A program made the translations under genes and the position numbers. Below, one piece after another: positions 1 to 7,015 of a stretch of DNA of 23,695 nt (position 1 is its first letter; every line of letters starts with the position of its first letter). The stretch comes from Bacteroidales bacterium UBA7574 (GTDB taxonomy: Bacteria; Bacteroidota; Bacteroidia; Bacteroidales; Paludibacteraceae). Below the pieces are notes generated by a model. It was not told the DNA's origin, ran no database searches, and saw only the letters and a list, made by a program, of their open reading frames with translations. The stretch covers positions 1 to 23,695 of the forward strand of contig DLLA01000156.1 of NCBI GenBank assembly GCA_002479035.1, in the 5' to 3' direction.

Positions 1-1468
1 CGCTGCCATACGGGTATGTACCGCCACCGGTCACTTGCCCCTGCTGCGGGTCATAAGTAGCGGTTACCACATAGTTCTGCAACGCAAACTCTGCTGTATA
101 GGTGGCATCGGCAGTCACCGTTACTTTGCGCGGGTTATCCTTGTTGCCGTCATTCCATTGGGTAAACGCATACCCCTTGTTGGGCGTTGCTGTTATAGTC
201 ACTTCACTGCCATCAGTGTATGTGCCGCTACCGCTCACTTGTCCCTGTTGTTGGTCACAGGTCACGGTAATGGTGTATTCTGAAGGTATTTCCTCTATGT
301 TGAATACGCCCCAGTATGGGTGTGCCTTGTACTTCTTGGCGCATCCCACGGGTACACGCAAGGTAGCACCTGTTCCTACTTCGGTGAAAGTGTTTTCTTG
401 GACTGTCGGCACTTTGGTAGCATATATGGTCATCTCATAAATACTCTGACAGCCCGAGAATGCAGATGCTCCTATGGTCTCTACGGCACTGCCAAAGACC
501 ACCGTCTCTACATTCTTACAGCCACTAAAAGCATTCTCACCAATACTTGTCACACCATTACCAATAACGACTGAGGTAAGCCCCGTGCAATTAGAGAAAG
601 CCCGACTTCCAATACTCGTTACACTGTTAGGAATTATGACAGAGGTCAGCCCACTACACCCCGAGAAAGCACTTTCTCCAATACTCATTACACTATTGGG
701 GATTGTAACAGAGGTAAGACTGGCACAACTAGCGAAATTAGAAGATATATTGGTGATTCCTTCGGGTATTATCAACTCTGTTAAAAGTGCATTGTTAATA
801 TACAGATTATAGGAACTAGGATGGCTTTCCATATCAATAGCTAACCACCCTTTTATTTCACCTGTGTAATCCACTTTCTTGATACCCGTATCCCCAAAAG
901 CATATTCTCCAATGCTCGTTACACTATTTGGAATAGCAATGGAAGTGAGATTTCTCATACCAAAACACAAAAAAGCAGGGATGTGTTGCACGCTATCACC
1001 GAATATAAAGGAGGTTATCTGTGGGCGTAAATCAAAGCTATTTGTGTAGCCACCATCGTAGTAAAATGGAGTATTTTTTGCGAAAAAATCATTGCAGTTT
1101 TTAGTATTCCATACAACGGAGGTAAGACCAGTACAACCTTTGAAAGCCATTCTGTTGATGCTCGTTACACTATTACCAATTGTGACAGAGGTAAGACTTG
1201 TGCAACCCGCAAAAGCCTTTTCCCAAATACTCGTTACACGATACACTTCACTATTATAAGTGACCGACTCTGGGATATTAGCAGTGGTTAAATTTTTGTA
1301 TGCGGGTCCATAGTATTCATCTTGTTCATACGTAACCTCTACCGTGTAAGGGGCTGTCCAACTTGTGATGTTATAGCACAATCCGTCCACCTTGAAATCG
1401 TAATCGTCGGCGGAAAGCCCTACGGCTACCGATAACAGTAGCCATAGGGAAAATAATCTTGTTTTCAT
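1..1468 (-). CDS. BspA-like leucine-rich-repeat surface protein (3' end outside window)
   Basis: An open minus-strand frame starts at ATG 1468-1466 and runs without a stop to base 1, giving 489 complete codons; the C-terminus is outside the window. The N-terminus (MKTRLFSLWLLLSVAVGLSA) is a clear signal peptide. From about residue 80 to 345 come BspA-type leucine-rich repeats with the pattern LTSVTIPNSVTSIGxxAFxGC. After about residue 365 there are glycine/threonine-rich repeats (GQVSGSGTYTDGSEVTITA, then GQVTGGGTYPYGS) of the InlB B-repeat/Flg_new_2 kind. The family is known for surface proteins that bind host matrix or other bacteria; the ligand here is unknown. The start codon overlaps the stop of the upstream gene as ATGA, so translation is probably coupled. 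The remaining C-terminus may carry a type IX sorting domain; that cannot be seen. Confidence 0.88.
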   Translation of the reverse strand, partial: MKTRLFSLWLLLSVAVGLSADDYDFKVDGLCYNITSWTAPYTVEVTYEQDEYYGPAYKNLTTANIPESVTYNSEVYRVTSIWEKAFAGCTSLTSVTIGNSVTSINRMAFKGCTGLTSVVWNTKNCNDFFAKNTPFYYDGGYTNSFDLRPQITSFIFGDSVQHIPAFLCFGMRNLTSIAIPNSVTSIGEYAFGDTGIKKVDYTGEIKGWLAIDMESHPSSYNLYINNALLTELIIPEGITNISSNFASCASLTSVTIPNSVMSIGESAFSGCSGLTSVIIPNSVTSIGSRAFSNCTGLTSVVIGNGVTSIGENAFSGCKNVETVVFGSAVETIGASAFSGCQSIYEMTIYATKVPTVQENTFTEVGTGATLRVPVGCAKKYKAHPYWGVFNIEEIPSEYTITVTCDQQQGQVSGSGTYTDGSEVTITATPNKGYAFTQWNDGNKDNPRKVTVTADATYTAEFALQNYVVTATYDPQQGQVTGGGTYPYGS

Positions 1469-2079
1469 AAAATGCGACATAAAATAGATGTTATAATAGA
1501 AACAATCATAGTAATGATGGCTATACATATTGAACACTTAGAAGCCTGTAGTGTGTCTTGAGCCGTCTTTAGACTTTCTTGAGTTGCATGGCAACTCTCT
1601 TTGGTAAGACGTAGATTCTCGTTTGTTGTATATTCTGAGGAAGTCTGATAACCACGTTCAATGTATAAGGACAATTTATTGGTAGTGACTATTTCCATGT
1701 TCATATACTTCCAAAGAATATTGTCTGCTATACGAAATTCTTGAACATGACCAACCAATGCAGAATTCCCCAACGTTATAGATTGAGGTTCCTGCAAGTT
1801 GTACAAAACAATGCACCCATTGTTACGTAAATTCTCCAGTACCTTTAGAGAGAACACTATGCTGCCTATTAAGTCAGGCACGTCAATTCTTGCATTTGAA
1901 TCTATAGAATACACAATTGTTGTTTGGTTTGTAGGATCTACTACAATTGCATAATCCACATTTCCATTCATTTCCCAACATTCACTCAACCAATGATGTA
2001 CCCTAGTTCCTTGCTTGGGTTGGGATAGGATGTGAATCATTTTCTCCACTTGTTCTTGTTCGTTAGATTTTTCATTCAT
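1465..2079 (-). CDS. Unknown protein with C-terminal membrane anchor, coupled to the LRR gene
   Basis: The start at 2079 (MNEKSNEQEQ) is preferred over the in-frame ATG at 2109 because a purine-rich GGGAG lies six to seven bases upstream. It gives 204 residues. No family is recognised. Roughly residues 1-140 look like a soluble alpha/beta domain (strands such as YAIVVDP and TTIVYSID). A hydrophilic, probably helical or coiled-coil stretch follows (ENLRLTKESCHATQESLKT), and the last ~20 residues are strongly hydrophobic (SICIAIITMIVSIITSIL). There is no signal peptide, so the likely topology is a cytoplasmic domain tethered by a C-terminal helix. Its TGA overlaps the ATG of the LRR surface-protein gene by four bases, so the two are one translational unit. 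A role in expressing or exporting the surface protein is only a guess from this coupling. Confidence 0.72.
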   Translation of the reverse strand: MNEKSNEQEQVEKMIHILSQPKQGTRVHHWLSECWEMNGNVDYAIVVDPTNQTTIVYSIDSNARIDVPDLIGSIVFSLKVLENLRNNGCIVLYNLQEPQSITLGNSALVGHVQEFRIADNILWKYMNMEIVTTNKLSLYIERGYQTSSEYTTNENLRLTKESCHATQESLKTAQDTLQASKCSICIAIITMIVSIITSILCRIL

Positions 2080-2173
2080 AACTTTCTCCCTAATACGTGT
2101 CGGGCGCAACTTTTAGTTTGCTATGGGCACTCGCATAAATAGTAATTTGATTGACAGACATTTGCCCAGCATG

Positions 2174-2377
2174 CCTGTTGTTTACTTGCATTGTATGGTA
2201 TGCCGCATGGCGACGCATACGGACATAAAGAAAGCGCAGACCTCCGTTGATTATTCATTAACAGAGGCCTTCGCATTGCCCTTCGGATCAAATAAACAAC
2301 AGGAAGCCTACGCCGATATGACTGCATACCAATCCTTGTGGTATGTACCACAAAGGGCACGATACATCTGTATCGCG
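2174..2377 (-). ncRNA. Hairpin-rich leader, candidate structured RNA
   Basis: This stretch lies in the ~470-nt leader between the promoter at 2554-2586 and the start at 2079. Arms CCTGTTGTTTA (2174-2184) and TAAACAACAGG (2293-2303) are perfectly complementary over 11 bp. They enclose two local hairpins: 2203-2222, and 2241-2267 (CCTC-c-GTT pairing with AAC-a-GAGG). Together these would form a three-way junction. Two further hairpins lie outside it: 2336-2353 (TTGTGGT/ACCACAA) and 2358-2377 (CGATAC/GTATCG with an A-C mismatch then GC). The strand is inferred from the promoter. Overlapping ORFs on both strands (96 aa minus, 88 aa plus) have unconvincing composition. Covariation has not been tested. 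Confidence 0.35.
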
Positions 2378-2553
2378 CTGATAGTATGAACATGTCACAC
2401 CAAATAGGCATCTATTGCTACTTTGGTTTTGATCCGAATGAAAAGTTGCGAAGTTTTCTGCTAATCAAACGCAAAGCGTCAATAAACGCTATCAATATGT
2501 ACAAACCTACACGATTATGAGGGACACTACCCCCTTGTGATGAGTTTGCGGTC

Positions 2554-2586
2554 GCAAAGTTAGTGATAATTTCGCAGTTACACAAA
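2554..2586 (-). promoter_or_regulatory. Bacteroidota sigma-type promoter
   Basis: On the minus strand, TTTG (2586-2583) is followed by exactly 20 bp and then TAACTTTGC (2562-2554), matching TTTG-N20-TAnnTTTG. Transcription would start near 2548 and run into the anchored-protein/LRR pair. A 14-bp palindrome TTTGCGGTCGCAAA lies at 2545-2558, over the -7 box and predicted start. Confidence 0.7.
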
Positions 2587-2597
2587 ATTATCACTAA
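2560..2597. promoter_or_regulatory. Perfect 13-bp inverted repeat spanning the promoter (operator candidate)
   Basis: TTAGTGATAATTT (2560-2572) and AAATTATCACTAA (2585-2597) are exact reverse complements separated by 12 bp. The inner edges touch the -7 box on one side and cover the -33 box on the other, so a dimer bound here would block the promoter. No regulator gene is adjacent. Confidence 0.55.
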
Positions 2598-2619
2598 TAT
2601 CCACGCCAAGCACAACTAA

Positions 2620-2860
2620 TCATTCACGAATGAAACATGTAATTCTCCACGAATGAACCACGAATTGCATTGTCGGGTGATGGTTCTCCGTTAATTGCCG
2701 TTAATAGACCCGTTAATGTCGAACATATAGGCTCCATTAACCCCATTAAATATCCATTAAAAACATTAGTAAACATATAATTATCCACGAATTAACCACG
2801 AATTGCATTGTCGGGTGATGGTTCTCCGTTAATTGCCGTTAATCAACCGTTAATGCATAG
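2620..2860. repeat. Intergenic tandem repeat array, left part (two units)
   Basis: A 49-bp core beginning ACCACGAATTGCATTGTCGG and ending in GCCGTTAAT occurs identically at 2657-2705 and 2795-2843, a period of 138 bp. After the core come further (C)CGTTAAT motifs and then CATTAA motifs (2735-2762), spaced about 10-12 bp. GTTAATG at 2712-2718 can pair with CATTAAC at 2735-2741. Similar units resume at 4155 in the same orientation. Confidence 0.85.
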
Positions 2861-2863
2861 GTT

Positions 2864-2950
2864 TGCACAAAATGTCATTAGATGTCTTTAAGCCAAAATG
2901 TATAATTTTGTGCAGTTTTTATGCTTACAAAATGTTCGTTTGTGCAGTTT
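2864..2950. promoter_or_regulatory. Direct and inverted repeats upstream of the DUF1016 promoter
   Basis: TGCACAAAAT (2864-2873) is the reverse complement of ATTTTGTGCA (2905-2914). TTTGTGCAGTTT is repeated directly at 2907-2918 and 2939-2950, 32 bp apart or about three helical turns. The cluster ends 35 bp before the -33 box of the nuclease promoter, which suits an upstream regulator site. This is inference only. Confidence 0.35.
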
Positions 2951-2984
2951 GTTATGTGTAAAATATGCTATTTTATGCAATATG

Positions 2985-3017
2985 TTTGTGTATATTGCTG
3001 AAAATAAGTACTTTTGC
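2985..3017 (+). promoter_or_regulatory. Bacteroidota sigma-type promoter for the DUF1016 gene
   Basis: TTTG (2985-2988), 20 bp, then TACTTTTG (3009-3016): exact fit to the consensus. The leader to the ATG at 3067 would be about 45 nt. Confidence 0.75.
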
Positions 3018-3066
3018 AAACAATAACAGAAGCGGATAATAATATAAGTATATTCCAAAATTAACT

Positions 3067-4152
3067 ATGGCAGAGAATTTACCCACAAAGGAGAAAGCGA
3101 ATACTCTTACAAGTACTTTCTCTACAACGGCATGTGCTTCTACGGCGTTTGTAAGCGAAATACGGACCATCATTGACACCGCGCGCAATAATGCTGTGCG
3201 CAGTGTGGACTTCTGCCGTGTGCAGATGTATTGGAATATAGGACGGCGTATATTCGAAGAAGAACAACAAGGCAAGGAACGGGCAGACTATGGTACATAC
3301 CTTATCAAGAACTTGGCAGCACGTCTGGAACCTGAATATGGCAGTGGTTTTTCGGTGCGGCAATTGGAGCGTAGCCGCCAGTTTTACCGTCTCTATCCAA
3401 TTGCGTCCGCAGTGCGGTCGCAATTAAACTGGTCACAATACAAGATGCTAATCTCTATTCCTGATGACGATAAACGTGAATACTATGAATTAGAAGCCGT
3501 CAATAACGCATGGACAGGGCGAGAGTTGGAAAGACAGATAAACTCAATGCTCTATGAGCGTTTGTTGCTGAGCAATGACAAAGAAGCAGTATTGGCTGTT
3601 GCACGCAAAGAGCGTATTCCCGAGTCACCATTGGAACTCATCAAACAACCTATGGTGTTGGAGTTTTTAGGATTAGAACGACGAGATACGTACTATGAGA
3701 GCGACCTTGAGAATGCCATAATAGGGCACATTGCCGACTTCCTGTTGGAGATGGGCAAAGGTTTCTCATTTGTGGCACGGCAAAAGCGCATCCTATTGGA
3801 AGATGATGAGTTTTTCGCTGATTTGGTATTCTACAACCGTCTTTTGCGATGTTTTGTGGTTCTGGAATTGAAAACACAGAAACTGACACACCAAGACCTC
3901 GGGCAACTGCAGATGTATGTGAACTACTACGACCGCTATGAGAAACTGCCCGATGAGAATCCAACAATCGGTATTCTATTGTGCACCAATAAGAATGATA
4001 CGGTAGTACGCGTATCGCTACCGGAAAACAACAAGACTATCTTAGCCAATGAATACCAACTCTACCTGCCTACACAAGAGCAGTTGATTCATGCTGTGGA
4101 CGAAGCCAAACAAGCACTGCTGCAATCACCGGACGGCTATCAGGAACATTAG
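3067..4152 (+). CDS. DUF1016/YhcG-type PD-(D/E)XK nuclease domain protein
   Basis: 361 residues, close to the family's usual length. Residues ~28-170 match the DUF1016 N-terminal helical domain (VQMYWNIGRRIFEEEQ, GFSVRQLERSRQFYRLYP, LNWSQYKMLISIPDD). The C-terminal part from ~190 is a PD-(D/E)XK nuclease core: D252 in FFADLVFYN, then E267-x-K269 in VVLELK. All catalytic-type residues are present. Relatives occur as stand-alone genes and inside restriction-modification loci; the family has been linked to DNA recombination or defence, but the exact substrate is not settled. The gene has its own promoter, stands alone, and sits inside a tandem repeat array (2620-2860 and 4155-4595), which suggests insertion into the array or co-spread with it. 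The first 25 residues (T/S/A-rich) are poorly conserved-looking; a later start cannot be excluded. Confidence 0.88.
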   Translation: MAENLPTKEKANTLTSTFSTTACASTAFVSEIRTIIDTARNNAVRSVDFCRVQMYWNIGRRIFEEEQQGKERADYGTYLIKNLAARLEPEYGSGFSVRQLERSRQFYRLYPIASAVRSQLNWSQYKMLISIPDDDKREYYELEAVNNAWTGRELERQINSMLYERLLLSNDKEAVLAVARKERIPESPLELIKQPMVLEFLGLERRDTYYESDLENAIIGHIADFLLEMGKGFSFVARQKRILLEDDEFFADLVFYNRLLRCFVVLELKTQKLTHQDLGQLQMYVNYYDRYEKLPDENPTIGILLCTNKNDTVVRVSLPENNKTILANEYQLYLPTQEQLIHAVDEAKQALLQSPDGYQEH

Positions 4153-4154
4153 TT

Positions 4155-4595
4155 ACCACGAAATGCATTGTCGGGTGATGGTTCTCCGTTAATTGCCGTT
4201 AATCAACCATTAATGCATTATCGGGTGTAGGCTACATTAAACACCATGCAGAACTATTAAAAACATTAAATACCATAAATTGACACGAATTGCATTATCG
4301 GGTACAAGACTCCGCTAATTGCCGTTAATAGACCGTTAATGTCGAACATATAGGCTCCATCAACCCCATTAAATATCCATTAAACATTAATAAACATATA
4401 ATTATCCGCGAATTAACCATAAATTGCATTGATGGGTACAAGACTCCGTTAATTGCCGTTAATAGACCGTTAATGCATTATCGGGTGTAGGCTACATTAA
4501 ATGCCATGCAGAACCATTAAAATGCAGAGAAACATGTAATTAGCCGCGAATTAACCACAAATTACGTTATCGGGTGATGGTTCTCCGTTAATTGC
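4155..4595. repeat. Intergenic tandem repeat array, right part (four units)
   Basis: Units of the family seen at 2620-2860 begin at 4155 (one mismatch to the 49-bp core), 4283, 4416 and 4554, giving spacings of 128, 133 and 138 bp, all in the same orientation. The middle two carry GGGTACAAGACTCCG in place of GGGTGATGGTTCTCCG. The array starts two bases after the nuclease stop codon. The first unit lacks the upstream half (the ACATATAATTATCC segment), as expected if the gene interrupts a unit. Confidence 0.85.
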
Positions 4596-4630
4596 TTTAC
4601 GATTTACGAATTTACGATGTGCGATTTGCG
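4596..4630. repeat. Degenerate ~7-bp TTTACGA repeats
   Basis: About five tandem degenerate units of TTACGAT/TTACGAA/TGCGATT abut the last truncated 130-bp unit. A related TTTACGATG motif recurs in the batA-batB spacer. Confidence 0.5.
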
Positions 4631-4631
4631 A

Positions 4632-4685
4632 GAAAAAACAAAACACAGACAACAGGCAAAACCTGTTGTGCGCAACATGCGCACA
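4632..4685 (-). terminator. Terminator of the ATPase transcript with an overlapping alternative hairpin
   Basis: Read on the minus strand, ACAACAGG-TTTTG-CCTGTTGT (4669-4649) is followed by the T-rich run CTGTGTTTTGTTTTTTC (4648-4632). Just upstream, TGTGCGC-ATGTT-GCGCACA (4685-4667) shares three bases with the terminator stem, so the two stems compete at their junction. It lies ~200 nt past the ATPase stop. Confidence 0.55.
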
Positions 4686-4749
4686 AGGAGAGGCATCCAA
4701 GAAGCAGTAAGACCCATAAGCCAAATAGGGCGAATAAGTCTTGTGCAGG

Positions 4750-4826
4750 TTCCCGTTAATGTCCGCTAATTAGCCATTAAAGCACCGATAAACATATAAT
4801 TACCCATGAATTATCCATGAATTTCT
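4750..4826. repeat. Worn copy of the intergenic repeat
   Basis: CCGTTAATGTCCGCTAATTAGCC, spaced CATTAA and ATAAACATATAATTA segments resemble the array units at 2620-2860 and 4155-4595 with several changes. Nothing else was seen between 4686 and 4883. Confidence 0.5.
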
Positions 4827-4883
4827 ACATCTGCGTCCATGTGTATGATGACATGAGACGACAAGGAGCAGGAGTAATACGTG

Positions 4884-6200
4884 CTACATATCCTCCAAGT
4901 CCAGACAAACAGGTCGCAATTCGTACTTGGGCAGGACTTTCGTTTGGAGTATATGCACTTTGTCCATAAACTCCTGATATTTTACACGTTTCTTATGGCG
5001 TTTCACCTCTGCCACCACTGCCGACTTGCCATCATTGCACAGTGCCACGATGTCTATCTCGTTCTGTTCGCCCTTGCCGTCCCACCATGCGCCAATCTGC
5101 GTGTACAGTTGCTGCTCCATCATCTGCTGACGGAAATACTGCTCCAATATATGTCCCGAATACACCTCATAATCGTTGCGAATGATGGTTGCCAACTGTG
5201 CGAAGTTGCGTGTCTCTATCAGCGGCTGATTGCCGTCCATATAGTGGAACCACGTTTTCAGGAATATGTCTTTTATCTCATAGCGCACCGTCTGTGAGTT
5301 GGGGCGTGACATTATCGGGCGGCGTTTCAGCAGAATATCGTACGTCTCATCCAATTTGCGTAACTGTCCCCCTATCTGCACATTGCCGCCGAGGTAGTTC
5401 TCTATCTCGTTCTGCGTGTTCTTGCCGTTTGCAATGGCTTGCAGGATAGAGAGATACGTGTCGTGGTTTCTTCCAAACTCCTGCACCATCAGGTATTGCC
5501 CCTCGTCCAAGAAAGGCGAATCGCGCTCGGTGATGGCATCTATCATCTTGTCGAGGCTCACGGCTTGCCTGTCCATCAGCAACTCCACATAGCGCGGAAT
5601 GCCTGCCGTAAAGGTGTATAGTGCCAACAGGTCGTCAGGTGTGCAAGTGGGATTGTAGTCTGCCAGTATCTGCTTCAGCACGGTGGTGGCAAACGGATAC
5701 AGGTGAATAGTGTGGTCCGCACGCCCGTACAGCGGTTCCGACTCGTCCTTGAAAATACGGTGCATCATGCTATACATCGAACCCGACACAATCAAGTTGA
5801 TATGCCGTTGCTTGCGGTATTGGTCCCAATAGTTCTGTATGTCGCTGAAGATACTGCTGTTTATGTTCTGAAAGTTCTGAAACTCGTCAATCACCAACGT
5901 GTAGGGCTTTTCTATCTGCATAAGGAAACGGAAAACCTGCTCAAACTCGACCATATCCGGTACGAACATTCCCAGTTTGCCGGCAATCTCCGCACAAAAA
6001 CTACGACACAGCAGCCCCTCGCTCTTCTTGCCAACAAAAAGATACACATAAGGCTCATCACCCATTGCCATTTCAATCAGCGAGGTCTTTCCCACACGTC
6101 TCCGCCCGCTCAGGACGGTCAGTTTCGAGTGGCTGGCATACACCGAGGCGCGTATATCACGCAATTGCTTCACCTCTGTTTCTCTGTCATAGAACTTCAT
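4884..6200 (-). CDS. Archaeal-type ATPase (ATPase_2) fused to a DUF234/PD-(D/E)XK-like domain
   Basis: 438 residues, typical for this family. Walker A is GRRRVGKTS (32-40), Walker B is LVIDEF (102-107, D105/E106), and a sensor-like IVSGS lies at 137-141. A winged-helix-like region follows (~250-320), then the C-terminal domain with E381-x-D383 and E398-x-K400 in AVVAEVKRH, the DUF234 form of a PD-(D/E)XK core. Such ATPases are common, often multicopy, in Bacteroidales; their role is unknown and links to mobile DNA are only suggested. The gene has its own promoter 64 bp upstream and a terminator ~200 nt downstream, so it is a single-gene unit between the Bat operon and the repeat array. It faces the DUF1016 nuclease gene, which has the same nuclease fold. 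Confidence 0.88.
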   Translation of the reverse strand: MKFYDRETEVKQLRDIRASVYASHSKLTVLSGRRRVGKTSLIEMAMGDEPYVYLFVGKKSEGLLCRSFCAEIAGKLGMFVPDMVEFEQVFRFLMQIEKPYTLVIDEFQNFQNINSSIFSDIQNYWDQYRKQRHINLIVSGSMYSMMHRIFKDESEPLYGRADHTIHLYPFATTVLKQILADYNPTCTPDDLLALYTFTAGIPRYVELLMDRQAVSLDKMIDAITERDSPFLDEGQYLMVQEFGRNHDTYLSILQAIANGKNTQNEIENYLGGNVQIGGQLRKLDETYDILLKRRPIMSRPNSQTVRYEIKDIFLKTWFHYMDGNQPLIETRNFAQLATIIRNDYEVYSGHILEQYFRQQMMEQQLYTQIGAWWDGKGEQNEIDIVALCNDGKSAVVAEVKRHKKRVKYQEFMDKVHILQTKVLPKYELRPVCLDLEDM

Positions 6201-6223
6201 AACGCAATATGATTACAGGTTGC

Positions 6224-6260
6224 AAATTATACAGCCGTAAATTTTACCGTTGTATAATTT
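6224..6260. promoter_or_regulatory. Inverted repeat over the ATPase transcription start
   Basis: AAATTATACA (6224-6233) and TGTATAATTT (6251-6260) are exact reverse complements, and part of the 17-bp centre also pairs. The repeat starts four bases after the -7 box, so it covers the expected start site and early leader. It could be an operator or a 5' mRNA hairpin. Confidence 0.5.
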
Positions 6261-6263
6261 CGT

Positions 6264-6296
6264 GCAAAGATAATGCTTTTCCATGACCTGCACAAA
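6264..6296 (-). promoter_or_regulatory. Bacteroidota sigma-type promoter for the ATPase gene
   Basis: Minus strand TTTG (6296-6293), 20 bp, TATCTTTGC (6272-6264): exact match. The -33 box begins only 11 bases after the batE stop codon. Confidence 0.75.
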
Positions 6297-6307
6297 TTAG
6301 AAGTGTG

Positions 6308-7015
6308 TCAGATGCGTTCGAGGTGGGAGAGTTGGATCCAGCCGATGTTGTTGCCGACGTGGATGTTGCACCAGTCGCCGAGTTGCTCCTTGATAGTGAC
6401 CTTGGTGCCCTCGTGGAGCGTGAAGAGGTCCGTACCCGAGCGGTCGGGTGAGGACTTGGCATTGACAATGCCCTGCGTGATGATGGCTTCGGCACGGAGT
6501 GTGTCGCGCCGGTGCAGGCTACCCGCGTTGGCACAGGCGGCAATGGAAATCACAAGGGCTACGATGGCTGTGTAGAAAGCCGTCTTGCGGAGCCACACCG
6601 TGCGGCTGAAGGCAAAGCACAGGGCTCCCGCAAGGGTGAGCAGGAAGAGCGCGACGGACAACCACATCCATGTCTGCTCGCTGAGACTGTTGCGGACAGC
6701 CTTCAGCCAGTTGGACAGGAAGAATGAGTTGGTGTCCTCGATATTATCAACAATGCGCGACTGCGCAAAGGCAAGGTTGTACTTGGCATCTTTGTACGAC
6801 GGGCGCAAACGCAAGGCACGCTCGTAGGCGAGTATGGACTGCGCCAGTTCACCCTGTTTGAAATAGGCGTTGCCAAGGTTGTAATAGACTTCGGCTGCCG
6901 GTTGCTCGGCAAGCACCTGCTCATACATAGCCGCCGCTTCGGGATAATTGCCCTCGGCATATTGCGTGTTCGCCTCTGTGAAGAGGGCGGTGAGAAATAT
7001 CAATAACAGTCTCAT
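6308..7015 (-). CDS. batE: BatE, TPR and SH3-like membrane protein
   Basis: 235 residues, last gene of the Bat operon. A short N-terminal hydrophobic segment (MRLLLIFLTALF) is followed by tetratricopeptide repeats at ~15-85 (AEVYYNLGNAYFKQGELAQSILAYERAL). Two membrane helices come next (~115-136 and ~144-162), then a bacterial SH3-like domain (~178-235, ending GWIQLSHLERI). This layout is that of Bacteroides BatE. TPRs imply protein-protein contacts, and the SH3 domain may bind peptidoglycan or a partner; neither is shown here. The ATG overlaps the batD stop by four bases, so translation is coupled. No terminator is visible after the stop, and the next promoter starts 11 bases on, so read-through into the ATPase gene is possible. 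Confidence 0.9.
   Translation of the reverse strand: MRLLLIFLTALFTEANTQYAEGNYPEAAAMYEQVLAEQPAAEVYYNLGNAYFKQGELAQSILAYERALRLRPSYKDAKYNLAFAQSRIVDNIEDTNSFFLSNWLKAVRNSLSEQTWMWLSVALFLLTLAGALCFAFSRTVWLRKTAFYTAIVALVISIAACANAGSLHRRDTLRAEAIITQGIVNAKSSPDRSGTDLFTLHEGTKVTIKEQLGDWCNIHVGNNIGWIQLSHLERI

Noticed and set aside
1..812. Plus-strand ORFs of 82-112 codons
   Set aside because: Antisense shadows of the minus-strand LRR gene, whose repeats keep these frames open.
2196..2331. TGGTATGC and GCATACCA as a second long-range pairing
   Set aside because: It would cross the 11-bp helix as a pseudoknot, and eight bases is short; not included in the RNA model.
2121..2411. Overlapping 96-codon minus and 88-codon plus ORFs
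   Set aside because: They overlap on opposite strands, have odd composition, and lie in a hairpin-rich leader; a structured RNA fits better.
2418..2615. 65-codon minus ORF
   Set aside because: Its start lies upstream of the predicted promoter, and its 5' half is the operator inverted repeat.
4155..4595. CRISPR array
   Set aside because: Units are ~130 bp with similar, not unique, sequence between cores, and no cas genes are present.
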